From: Candidatus Geothrix odensensis
GTDB taxonomy: Bacteria; Acidobacteriota; Holophagae; Holophagales; Holophagaceae
DNA: 64,000 bases
Assembly (NCBI GenBank): GCA_016714685.1
Contig: JADKCH010000005.1
Location: forward strand, 189,833-253,832
Direction: 5' to 3'
In this document: positions 43,229-51,194 of the stretch, in pieces
How positions within the stretch are numbered: the stretch's first letter is position 1
Layout of the letters: the number at the start of each line of letters is the position of its first letter
The notes under the pieces: generated by a model
The model's input: the letters and a program-made list of their open reading frames with translations, nothing else
Told to the model about the DNA's origin: nothing
Database searches by the model: none
Position numbers and translations under genes: made by a program

Positions 43229-44506
43229 CTAGGCCCGGACCTGCGTTTCAACCTGCTTTCGGTAGGCTTCCGCGCCTTCGGCCCGCCACCACTCGTCCAC
43301 CTTCTTGGCGTATTCCAGGGTGAGGATCATGGAAGTGTCGTGCCCGAACACCTTGTAGGGGAAGCGCAGCCGATCCAGGATGTCCTTCGCGTAGAACATG
43401 CCCTTCACGACGTTGGGACCGCCCCGGCCGATCACCACGTAGAGCGGCTTCCAGCCGGCCTTGGAGACATGATCGCGCAGGGCGTCGAACACGCCCTTGA
43501 AGGTCACGTAGATGTCCGTGTTGTTGGCCTTGCCGCCGATGAGCAGCAGCATGCTGGCCTTGTCGTACCAGTGCTCGAAGGCGATGCGGCTGATCTCGTA
43601 GATCTTCTCGTAGGGCGGATTCCCGCCGAAATCCGACGAGAAGATGGCCGCCTCGCCCAGGGTCTCCGTGCCCGCGCTGTTGGCTCCGCCGCCGAACATG
43701 AAGGGGATGATGCTGCCATTGGGGTTCATCTCCAGCACGTCACTCTGGCCCTGGTAAGTGCGCAGCTCGTTGATGTCGGCCTCGAAAGCCGTTGTCTCCG
43801 TCTGGAAGAGGGCGTCCGGCAGCCCGATGCGCTTCCAGGCCGGGTTGTCCTGGTCGAAGCTGGCCTTCACGTCGCAGGCCACGGGCAGCACCTGGTTGCC
43901 CTTGCGCTGCACCCGGATGGGATTGAGCTCGATGGTGGTCAGGCCGTAGCCGTCATAGAGCTCCCACAGCTTGGGCAGGTGCTGGACCAGGGCCGAGATG
44001 AAGGCCTCGGGGCAGCCGGTGTCCGTGAGGGCGTTGGTGATCTCGAAGGCGTTGATCCCGATGAAGGGATCGATCTCGACCACGGCCTTCTTCTCCGCCG
44101 GCAGCTCCTCGATGTCCACTCCGCCCCAGGGCGTGATGGTGAACACCGGGCCGCGGTGGATGCTGGAGCTGGAGATGCTGAAGTAGACCTCCAGATCGGA
44201 GGGGACGAAGGCCTCCATGGTCACCCCATTGGCCGTCACCGTCTTATTCCCGTAGACGTGCTGGGCGAAGAACAGGTCCCGCTTGGCCTGGAGGGCCTCC
44301 TGGAGGGTGCTCACCACCCGCACCAGCCCGGCCTTTCCCTTCTTGCCCACGCCGCCGTAGAAGGCCGGCTTCACCACCAGCTTCTTGTGCTTCTCGAGGA
44401 ACTGCTGGATGTCCTGGTTGGTGGCGGAGCCATCGATGAACTCCGCCGTGGGGAACTCGACCAGCTGCAGAAGCCTGGAGCCGTGCCGCAAGCCCGAAAG
44501 TTGCAT
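43229..44506 (-). CDS. ATP-citrate lyase-like small (ATP-grasp) subunit
   Basis: 425 residues, the same length as the N-terminal section of animal ATP-citrate lyase. ATP-grasp domain near 1-240 ('LVVKPAFYGGVGKKGKAGLV' near 45, 'VEIDPFIGINAFE', 'GLTTIELNPIRVQRKG' near 200), then a citrate-binding Rossmann-like domain ('MFGGGANSAGTETLGEAAIFS' divided near 285, 'IGGKANNTDIYVTFKGVFDAL', 'VVIGRGGPNVVKGM'). The ATG at 44506 follows GGAGGAAGG; the longer reading from 44572 is less likely. The large subunit gene follows nine bases later, an operon. Confidence 0.85.
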   Translation of the reverse strand: MQLSGLRHGSRLLQLVEFPTAEFIDGSATNQDIQQFLEKHKKLVVKPAFYGGVGKKGKAGLVRVVSTLQEALQAKRDLFFAQHVYGNKTVTANGVTMEAFVPSDLEVYFSISSSSIHRGPVFTITPWGGVDIEELPAEKKAVVEIDPFIGINAFEITNALTDTGCPEAFISALVQHLPKLWELYDGYGLTTIELNPIRVQRKGNQVLPVACDVKASFDQDNPAWKRIGLPDALFQTETTAFEADINELRTYQGQSDVLEMNPNGSIIPFMFGGGANSAGTETLGEAAIFSSDFGGNPPYEKIYEISRIAFEHWYDKASMLLLIGGKANNTDIYVTFKGVFDALRDHVSKAGWKPLYVVIGRGGPNVVKGMFYAKDILDRLRFPYKVFGHDTSMILTLEYAKKVDEWWRAEGAEAYRKQVETQVRA

Positions 44507-44576
44507 GATCCTTCCTCCGTCGACGTTGGCAATGACCTGGAGTGCCGGTCCACCTGGAGGGTCCGGGTCCATATAA

Positions 44577-44604
44577 ATGATATTTAGATCGTTTTTGATG
44601 GCAA
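44577..44604 (-). promoter_or_regulatory. sigma70-like promoter of the citrate lyase operon
   Basis: Read leftwards: TTGCCA, 16 bases, TATCAT, about 70 bases before the small-subunit start. The patch is AT-rich in an otherwise GC-rich gap. An overlapping palindrome TAAAT-GAT-ATTTA (44574-44586) sits on the -10 region and could be an operator. The gap 44507-44766 holds no gene. Confidence 0.5.
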
Positions 44605-44766
44605 GCGCAAAGATGACTCTTGCGTCGCATTACGATGCTTCTCAGGTCCCCCCTGGGTGATCACCGGGGCAATCCCACTGGACCACCGTCAACCCCTCGG
44701 GTTGCCTCCAACCGCCATCGCGCCAGCGACAAGCCTCCTGTCGCGACAACGGGTCTCGGCCGTGAT

Positions 44767-46362
44767 TCAGCCCCGGGCGTCGGTGCTGGCCTTCACGAAG
44801 GCCGTGAAGAGCGGATGGGGGTTCAGTGGGCGGCTCTTGAACTCGGGGTGGAACTGGCAGGCCAGGAAGTAGGGGTGGTCCTTCAGCTCGACGATCTCCA
44901 CGAAGACGCCATCCGGGCTCATCCCTGTGAACCACAGGCCCTTGTCCTCCAGGGCCTTCCGGTACTCGTGGTTGAACTCATAGCGGTGGCGGTGGCGCTC
45001 GCTGATGTCGGTGCCGCGGTAGGCCTTGGCGGCCTGGCTCTCCGCAGCAAGGCGGCAGGGGTAGGCGCCCAGGCGCATGGTCCCGCCCAGTTCCTCCACA
45101 TCCACGAGTTCGCGCAGCTTGAAGATGACCCGGTGCTTGGGCGCGTCGTCGAACTCCGTGGAATCCGCTCCCTCGAGGCCCACCACGTTCCGGGCGAACT
45201 CCACGGAGGCCATCTGCATGCCGAGGCAGATGCCGAAGAAGGGGATGCGCTGCTCCCGGGCGTACTGGATGGACTTGATCATGCCGCGGGTCCCGCGCAC
45301 CCCGAAGCCGCCCGGTACCAGGATGCCGTGGCAGTCCTGGAGGAAGCCCGCCGGATCCTGGTCCTCCAGCTCCTCCGCCTCGATCCACTTGAGGTCGACC
45401 TGGGTCTCCAGGCCGTAGCCCGCGTGATGCAGGGCCTCGATGAGGCTCTTGTAGCTCTCCTTGAACTCCACGTACTTGCCCACCACGGCAATGCGCACGC
45501 TGCCCTTGGGGTTGCGGATGCGGTGGAGCAGGTTCTGCCACGCGCTGAGATCGGGCGTCTTCTCCCCGAGCCCCAGCAGCGCCGCCACCTTGGTGTCCAG
45601 CCCCTCGAGGTGCAGGTTCAGGGGCACTTCGTAGATGGAGTGGGCATCGCGGCCACTGAACACGGCATCCTGCGTCACGGAGCAGAACAGGGCGATCTTG
45701 TCCTTCAGGTCCCGGGGGATGTCCACGTCAGCGCGACAGAGCAGCACGTCCGGCTGGATGCCCAGGGCCCGCAACTCCTTCACGCTGTGCTGGGTGGGCT
45801 TGGACTTCAGCTCTCCCGCGGTCTTGATGTAGGGCACGTAGGTGAGGTGCATGTTGATGGCATTGCCCAGGCCCGCCTCCAGCTTGAACTGGCGGATGGC
45901 CTCGAGGAACGGCTGGCTCTCGATGTCGCCCACGGTGCCGCCGATCTCCACGATCACCACGTCCATGTCCTTGGCGACCTTCTTCATCACGCCCTTGATC
46001 TCGTCCGTGATGTGCGGGATCACCTGCACGGTCTTGCCCAGGTAGTCGCCGCGGCGCTCCTTCTGGATCACGGTGTTGTAGATGCGGCCCGTGGTGATGG
46101 TGTGGTTCTGGGTGGTGGGCACGGAGGTGAAGCGCTCGTAGTGGCCCAGGTCCAGGTCGGTCTCGGCGCCGTCGTCCGTGACGAAGACCTCGCCGTGCTG
46201 GAAGGGCGACATGGTGCCGGGATCCACGTTGAGGTAGGGATCCATCTTCATGAGCGTGACCTTGAGGCCACGGGCCTCCAGCAGCGCGCCGAGGCTCGCC
46301 GCCGCGATGCCCTTCCCCAGGGAACTCAGCACACCACCGGTCACGAACACATACTTGGTCAT
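44767..46362 (-). CDS. pyrG: CTP synthase
   Basis: 531 residues. Aminates UTP to CTP using glutamine. N-terminal synthetase 'KYVFVTGGVLSSLGKGIAAA' at residue 3, 'KMDPYLNVDPGTMSPFQHGE' near 40; C-terminal class I glutamine amidotransferase with nucleophile Cys in 'FFGICLGMQMASVEFARN' near 375 and the His/Glu pair in 'ACQFHPEFKSRP' near 506. ATG at 46362 with AGGAG five bases upstream. Eight bases after argS, forming an operon. Confidence 0.97.
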   Translation of the reverse strand: MTKYVFVTGGVLSSLGKGIAAASLGALLEARGLKVTLMKMDPYLNVDPGTMSPFQHGEVFVTDDGAETDLDLGHYERFTSVPTTQNHTITTGRIYNTVIQKERRGDYLGKTVQVIPHITDEIKGVMKKVAKDMDVVIVEIGGTVGDIESQPFLEAIRQFKLEAGLGNAINMHLTYVPYIKTAGELKSKPTQHSVKELRALGIQPDVLLCRADVDIPRDLKDKIALFCSVTQDAVFSGRDAHSIYEVPLNLHLEGLDTKVAALLGLGEKTPDLSAWQNLLHRIRNPKGSVRIAVVGKYVEFKESYKSLIEALHHAGYGLETQVDLKWIEAEELEDQDPAGFLQDCHGILVPGGFGVRGTRGMIKSIQYAREQRIPFFGICLGMQMASVEFARNVVGLEGADSTEFDDAPKHRVIFKLRELVDVEELGGTMRLGAYPCRLAAESQAAKAYRGTDISERHRHRYEFNHEYRKALEDKGLWFTGMSPDGVFVEIVELKDHPYFLACQFHPEFKSRPLNPHPLFTAFVKASTDARG

Positions 46363-46370
46363 CGGAACTC

Positions 46371-48170
46371 CTACATTTCTTCGGGGGCCTGGATGCCCAT
46401 GAGGAACAGGCCCTGGCGAAGGGCGCGGGCCGTGGCCACGCACAGGGCGAGGCGGGCGTCGCGCACTTCGGGCGTGTTCTCCGGGGCAAGAATGGGGCAG
46501 TTCGTGTAGTAGCCGCTGAAGGAGCGGGCCACGGCCACCAGCTGGCGCGCCAGCGGCGTGGCCATGCAACCATCGGCCACGGCGGCGACCGCCTGGGGCA
46601 GGCCGGCCAGCTCGAAGAGCAGGGCCTGCGCCTCCGGGGCCCGCAGGCCGGAGAGATCGGCGGGCAGAACCATCGCCTCGAAGGGCAGCACGGGGCCGAG
46701 CGGGGCGCCGGCCTGGGCCTTGGCGGCCCAGTCGCCGCCGGCCTTGCGCAGCACGCTCAGGATGCGGGCGTGGGCGTACTGCACGTAGGGCCCGGTGTCG
46801 CCGTCCAGAGCGATGACGCGATCCCAGGTGAAGGTGATGGGCTTCACGCGGTCGTTCATGGCGTCGAAGAACACCACGGCGCCCATGCCCAGCATCTCGG
46901 AGACCTCGGCCTTGTCCTTCAGGTCGGGGTTCTTCTCCTCGATGATGGCGGCCACGCGCTCGCGGGCCTCGTCCAGCACGTCCTCCAGGAAGATGACATT
47001 GCCCTTGCGGGTGCTCATCTTGCCCTCGGGCAGCTTCACCATGCCGAAGGGCGTGTGCAGCATGCGGCCCTGGAACCAGGGATCGAGCTTGTCCAGCACC
47101 GCGAAAATCTGCTGGAAGTGCAGCACCTGGTCCGTGCCCACCACGTAGAGGCAGCGGTCGAAGCCGTAGGCCTGCTTCCGGTACAGCGCCGCCGCGAGAT
47201 CACGGGTGGCGTAGATGCTGGTGCCGTCGCCCTTCTGGACGAGGCAGGGCGTGCTGATGCCCACGTCCTCCAGATTGATGATGCGGGCGCCCTTGTCGCC
47301 CTCCACCAGCAGGCCGGCCTGCTCCAGCCGATCCATGGTGGGGACCAGCTGGTCTTCGTAGAAGGCTTCGCCCTGCTCCAGGGTGTCGAAGCTCACGCCC
47401 AGGCGGTCGTAGATGCGCTGGAATTCCTTCAGCGAGATCTTCCGGAACCAGCTCCAGAGGCGCCGGGCTTCGGCATCGCCGGCTTCCAGGCGCTTGAACC
47501 AGCCCCGGGCCTCGTCGCGCATGGCGGGATCATTCTCTTCTTCGGCATGGAAGCGCACGTAGAGCTGGAAGAGGCGGAACAGCGGCGTACGGCGCTTGTC
47601 GGGCGCGGGCTCGGCCCAGTCGAAGTCCTGCTCCAGGTCGGTGTTCCCGTCCTGAGCCCAGCGGGTGTAGGCCGCCAGCAGGGTGCCGAACTGGGTGCCC
47701 CAGTCGCCCAGGTGGTTGAGGCGGGTCACCTCGTAGCCCAGGAACTGGTGGGTCTGGGCCAGGGCGTGGCCGATCATGGTGGAGCGCAGGTGGCCAATGG
47801 TGAAGAGCTTGGCGATGTTCGGCGAGCTGTACTCGACGATCACCTTCCTGCCGTTGGTCCCACGGGAACCGTAGGGCCGGTCGGCCGGGGCTTCCAGGAT
47901 GGCGCCCAGCACAGCCTTGGCCCGGGCTTCCGGGGCCAGATTCAGGTTCAGATAGGGGCCGGCGGCCACCAGGGTGCCGCCTTCGATGGACAGGGAGGCT
48001 GCCAGCTCCTGGGACAGCTGCACGGGGTTCTTCCCCAGCTGCTTGGCGGCCCGGAAGCAGGGGAAGGCCAGGTCGCCCAGCTCGCCGGACCTGGGCCGCT
48101 CCAGCGTAATGTCCACGCCGGGCAGAGCCGCCGCCAGCTGCTGTTCGAAGGTTTGCCGCAGGATTTCCAT
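46371..48170 (-). CDS. argS: arginyl-tRNA synthetase
   Basis: 599 residues. Class I synthetase: HIGH-like 'SSPNIAKLFTIGHLRSTMIG' divided near 115, KMSKS equivalent 'EGKMSTRKGNVIFLEDVL' near 375, N-terminal Add1 domain and the C-terminal anticodon domain ending 'ALCVATARALRQGLFLMGI'. Co-transcribed with pyrG downstream; the transketolase half lies seven bases upstream. Confidence 0.96.
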   Translation of the reverse strand: MEILRQTFEQQLAAALPGVDITLERPRSGELGDLAFPCFRAAKQLGKNPVQLSQELAASLSIEGGTLVAAGPYLNLNLAPEARAKAVLGAILEAPADRPYGSRGTNGRKVIVEYSSPNIAKLFTIGHLRSTMIGHALAQTHQFLGYEVTRLNHLGDWGTQFGTLLAAYTRWAQDGNTDLEQDFDWAEPAPDKRRTPLFRLFQLYVRFHAEEENDPAMRDEARGWFKRLEAGDAEARRLWSWFRKISLKEFQRIYDRLGVSFDTLEQGEAFYEDQLVPTMDRLEQAGLLVEGDKGARIINLEDVGISTPCLVQKGDGTSIYATRDLAAALYRKQAYGFDRCLYVVGTDQVLHFQQIFAVLDKLDPWFQGRMLHTPFGMVKLPEGKMSTRKGNVIFLEDVLDEARERVAAIIEEKNPDLKDKAEVSEMLGMGAVVFFDAMNDRVKPITFTWDRVIALDGDTGPYVQYAHARILSVLRKAGGDWAAKAQAGAPLGPVLPFEAMVLPADLSGLRAPEAQALLFELAGLPQAVAAVADGCMATPLARQLVAVARSFSGYYTNCPILAPENTPEVRDARLALCVATARALRQGLFLMGIQAPEEM

Positions 48171-48177
48171 TCAGTCC

Positions 48178-49008
48178 TCAGTCCGCCAGCTCAGCCAAGG
48201 CCTTCTCGTACTCGTCCGTCTTGGGGGCTACGCCGTGCCAGCCCGCGTTGTTCTCCATGAAGCTCACGCCCTTGCCCTTCACAGTACGGGCGCAGATCAT
48301 CGCGGGCTGGCCCTGGATGGTGCGGGCCCAGGCCAGGGCCTCCAGGATCTGGGTGAAGTCGTGGCCGTCGATCTCCTTCACGGCCCACCCGAAGGCGCGC
48401 CACTTGTCGGGGACCGGGTTGATGTTCATCACCTTCTTCACGTCGCCGTCGATCTGCAGGCCGTTGAGGTCGTGGAAGACGCAGAGGTTGTCGAGCTTGT
48501 GGTGAGGCGCCGCCATGGCCGCCTCCCAGATCACGCCCTCCTGGCTCTCGCCGTCGCCCACCACACAGTAGACGCGGCTGGCGGACAACTGGACCTTCAG
48601 GCCGATGGCGATGCCCACGGCCTGAGGCAGGCCCTGGCCCAGGCTGCCCGTGGTCACCTCCACGCCCGGCGTGTAGTGGTTCTCGGCATGGCCCTGGAGC
48701 TTGGTGGGGTACTGGCGGAAGGTCTCCAGCCAGGCCTTGGGGAAGAAGCCCTGGTCAGCGAGGATGGCGTACTGGGCCGGGCAGGCATGCCCCTTGGAGA
48801 GCACGAAGCGGTCGCGGGCGGGGTTCGTGGGATCCTCGGGGAAGACCGTCATCTCGTGGTAATAGAGTGCAACCCCGATGTCGGTCCAGCTGAGGCTGCC
48901 GCCGGGGTGGCCGCTCTGGGCCTTGTAGACCTGCAACAGCACATCTCGGCGAACGGCTTTCGCCTTCGCCGCCATCTCTGCGACGGACTCCAGTTTCAGC
49001 TGCGGCAT
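48178..49008 (-). CDS. transketolase, N-terminal (thiamine diphosphate-binding) subunit
   Basis: 276 residues. Split transketolase half: 'AQSGHPGGSLSWTDIGVALY' near 30, 'FVLSKGHACPAQYAILAD' near 68, 'GSLGQGLPQAVGIAIG' near 118, and the ThDP motif 'VVGDGESQEGVIWEAAMAA' divided near 146 to 'FHDLNGLQIDG'. The C-terminal pyrimidine-binding half, normally the next gene, is absent here; argS follows instead. So the partner must be encoded elsewhere or be another enzyme's half. Confidence 0.92.
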   Translation of the reverse strand: MPQLKLESVAEMAAKAKAVRRDVLLQVYKAQSGHPGGSLSWTDIGVALYYHEMTVFPEDPTNPARDRFVLSKGHACPAQYAILADQGFFPKAWLETFRQYPTKLQGHAENHYTPGVEVTTGSLGQGLPQAVGIAIGLKVQLSASRVYCVVGDGESQEGVIWEAAMAAPHHKLDNLCVFHDLNGLQIDGDVKKVMNINPVPDKWRAFGWAVKEIDGHDFTQILEALAWARTIQGQPAMICARTVKGKGVSFMENNAGWHGVAPKTDEYEKALAELAD

Positions 49009-49109
49009 GAACCCACCCTTCCCGGGAGGCCATTCGCCTCCGATCAGGATGGCCGAGGGAGGCCCCCGCCGGAAGGGGTCGAATGACCCCTGAGCCCCGC
49101 CTTTTGCCC

Positions 49110-49137
49110 TTGACCCATGGGCCGTTTGCGATAGGAT
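49110..49137 (+). promoter_or_regulatory. sigma70-like promoter of rpsT
   Basis: TTGACC, 16 bases, TAGGAT, 63 bases upstream of the rpsT start, in the divergent gap shared with the transketolase gene. Good match and position for a strong ribosomal-protein promoter. Confidence 0.7.
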
Positions 49138-49199
49138 GGTCTTTCGCGCTTCCCCAAGCCCCTGTACGGGGGACTGCCCCGGAAGCTGGAGATCTGAAC

Positions 49200-49463
49200 A
49201 TGGCCAATCACAAGTCTGCTGCCAAGAAGGCCCGTCGCGATGCCGAGGCCCGCCTCCGCAACCGCAGCAACCGCTCGACCCTGAAGACCGCCGTCAAGAG
49301 CTTCCTGGCTCTCATCGCCGGTGGCAAGAAGGACGAGGCCGCCAAGCTGCTGCCCGAGACCCAGGGTCTCGTGGACAAGGCCTGCCGCAAGGGCGTGATG
49401 CACAAGAACGCCGCGGATCGCACCAAGTCCCGCCTCGCCGCCAAAGTGAACAAGCTGGTCTAA
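49200..49463 (+). CDS. rpsT: 30S ribosomal protein S20
   Basis: 87 residues, basic and helical: 'MANHKSAAKKARRDAEARLR', 'NRSNRSTLKTAVKSF', 'GVMHKNAADRTKSRLAAKVN'. Binds 16S rRNA early in 30S assembly. ATG at 49200 with GGAG eight bases upstream. Its last codons and terminator are repeated twice more downstream. Confidence 0.97.
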   Translation: MANHKSAAKKARRDAEARLRNRSNRSTLKTAVKSFLALIAGGKKDEAAKLLPETQGLVDKACRKGVMHKNAADRTKSRLAAKVNKLV

Positions 49464-49707
49464 CGGACCTCTACTCCATTGCTTAGGACCCGGAGAGCCG
49501 GGCCTTTTTTGGGTTCGCGTATCCCGGGGGACCGAGAGGACAAGCTGGTCTAACGGACCTCTACTCCATTGCTTAGGACCCGGAGAGCCGGGTCCTTCGT
49601 TTTGTAGTCTCGCGTATCCCCGCAGGGGATACCGAGAGCGTGAACAAGCTGGTCTAACGGACCAACAACCTATCGCCAAGGCCCCGGTGATCCGGGTCCT
49701 TTTTGCG
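49451..49707 (+). repeat. three tandem copies of the rpsT tail plus terminator
   Basis: CAAGCTGGTCTAACGGACC, containing the last rpsT codons and stop, occurs at 49451, 49541 and 49645. Copies 1 and 2 share a further about 50 bases including the terminator hairpin around GACCCGGAGAGCCGGG(C/T)C with T-runs; copy 3 has a diverged hairpin (GGCCCCGGTGATCCGGGTCC then T5). Between copies lies CGCGTATCCC.GAG sequence; before copy 3 it forms GTATCCCC-GCA-GGGGATAC. So three stacked terminators follow rpsT. 49708-49861 holds only G/A-rich sequence without a recognisable element. Confidence 0.85.
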
Positions 49708-49861
49708 TTCAAAAAGCTGAAATAAGCGGAGGTTGGCGGAGGAGCGGAGGAAGGGCGCACTGCTTCATGGTCCTGAATTCTTGCTCCGCTTTCCTGGGCC
49801 CTTCAGCTCTCCTCGGCTTCCTGATTCCTTTGGTCCACACCTGCCCTGCCATGCTGGAGGC

Positions 49862-50191
49862 ATGATCCCGGTTCTCCTCCTCGCCGCCCCTGCCCCGATC
49901 CCCGAAGCCCGGAAGATCGAGGCCCTGATCCAGGCCGTGGCCGACCTCCAGGGGGCCGTCTTCATCCGCAATGGGACCGAGCACGCACCGAAGGAAGCGG
50001 CCGACCACCTCCGCCTGAAGTGGAAGAATGCCGGCCGCCGGGTGAAGACGGCCCCGGAGTTCATCCAGTACTGCGCCAGCGGCAGCAGCCTGAGCGGCAG
50101 GCCCTATGAGATCCGGCTCCAGGACGGCCGCACGGTCCCGGCCCGGGACTGGCTGTGGACCGAGCTGAAGCGGATGGAGGCCTCCCGCTAG
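49862..50191 (+). CDS. DUF5329-like small secreted protein
   Basis: 109 residues: short hydrophobic leader ('MIPVLLLAAPAPI') then 'EARKIEALIQAVADLQGAVF', 'IRNGTEHAPKEAADHLRLKW', 'VKTAPEFIQYCASGSSLSG', 'YEIRLQDG'. This matches the DUF5329 pattern; function is unknown. The ATG follows GGAGG by only one base, which is tight, but no better in-frame start exists. The stop overlaps the stop of the convergent gluQ. Confidence 0.75.
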   Translation: MIPVLLLAAPAPIPEARKIEALIQAVADLQGAVFIRNGTEHAPKEAADHLRLKWKNAGRRVKTAPEFIQYCASGSSLSGRPYEIRLQDGRTVPARDWLWTELKRMEASR

Positions 50192-51177
50192 GTCCAGACC
50201 GCCGGAACCCGCACCTCCTCCGTGGGCACCTGGGTCCAGTCGAAGCCCTGGATCAGGTCTGCCGCCGCGCATGGCTCGGGTCGGCCGAGGCAACCCAGGC
50301 TCCAGCCCAGCCAGCCGATGATCTCCTCCGACGGAATCCCGCGAGACACCAGGGCCGCCAGTCCTAGGGCCCCGGCCCGCTTCCCGAGGCGGCTGCCGTC
50401 AGGGGCCGCCACCATGCCGAGGTGAGCGTAGGAAGGTCGAGGCAGGCCCAGGGCCTCCTGCAGGCGGATCTGGGTGGCGGTGACGGAGCGGAGGTCGGCC
50501 CCGCGCACCACTTCGGTCACGCCCTGGGCGCCGTCATCCGTCACCACGGCCAGGTGGTAGGCGAAGCAGCCGTCCCGCCGGAACAGCAGCGGATCGCCGG
50601 TAAGGGTGGCTGGATCATCCACCTGGGGCCCCAGCAGGCGGTCCTCCCAGGCCACGGCGCCATCGGGAAGGCACAGGCGCAACGCAACAAAACCGTCCGG
50701 TGGGACCGCCTGCTCGCTCTGTTCGGGATGTCCTCCCAAGCCCCCGCCACTCGCGCGGGATGAACCCGCGCTCACGGCCTCGAACCCCTCCCAGACCCGC
50801 CCCCGACAGCGGCCCGGATAGGGGCGCAGGCCATCCTCCGTGTGTGGCGCGGAGGCCAGCAGCTGCAGGTCCTTCCGGGTGCAGCGGCAGGGGTACAGGC
50901 GGCTCGCGCGATGCAGGGCGGCCAGGGCCTCCCGGTAGGCGGCGGAGCGGTCGGATTGCCAGAGCACGGTTGCGTCGGACTCCAGGCCCAGAGCCGCCAG
51001 ATCCCGCAGCTGATCCTCGCCCAGGTCCCGGCGGCAGCGGGGGCCATCCACGTCCTCCATGCGCACGATCCAGCGCCCGCCCGCCCTCCGCGCGGACAGC
51101 CACGAGGCCAGGGCCGTGCGCAGGTTGCCCAGGTGGAGCACGCCGGTGGGCGAAGGGGCGAAGCGGCCGAGGGTCAT
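50188..51177 (-). CDS. gluQ: glutamyl-Q tRNA(Asp) synthetase
   Basis: 329 residues. A truncated GluRS relative lacking the anticodon-binding domain, which attaches glutamate to queuosine in tRNA-Asp. HIGH-type 'RFAPSPTGVLHLGNLRTAL' at 4, 'RMEDVDGPRC' near 42, Cys pair in 'YPCRCTRKDL' near 100 for zinc, 'VVRGADLRSVTATQIRLQEA' near 240, and KMSKS-like 'SRLGKRAGAL' near 275. ATG at 51177; the open frame extends upstream but without family similarity. Divergent from the methyltransferase gene 17 bases away. Confidence 0.9.
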   Translation of the reverse strand: MTLGRFAPSPTGVLHLGNLRTALASWLSARRAGGRWIVRMEDVDGPRCRRDLGEDQLRDLAALGLESDATVLWQSDRSAAYREALAALHRASRLYPCRCTRKDLQLLASAPHTEDGLRPYPGRCRGRVWEGFEAVSAGSSRASGGGLGGHPEQSEQAVPPDGFVALRLCLPDGAVAWEDRLLGPQVDDPATLTGDPLLFRRDGCFAYHLAVVTDDGAQGVTEVVRGADLRSVTATQIRLQEALGLPRPSYAHLGMVAAPDGSRLGKRAGALGLAALVSRGIPSEEIIGWLGWSLGCLGRPEPCAAADLIQGFDWTQVPTEEVRVPAVWT

Positions 51178-51194
51178 CCGTCTAGGATAGGGGC

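Noticed and set aside
49451..49707. Short direct repeats as a CRISPR array
   Set aside because: Three units contain the rpsT stop codon and terminators, with spacing and content unlike repeat-spacer arrays, and no cas genes are present.
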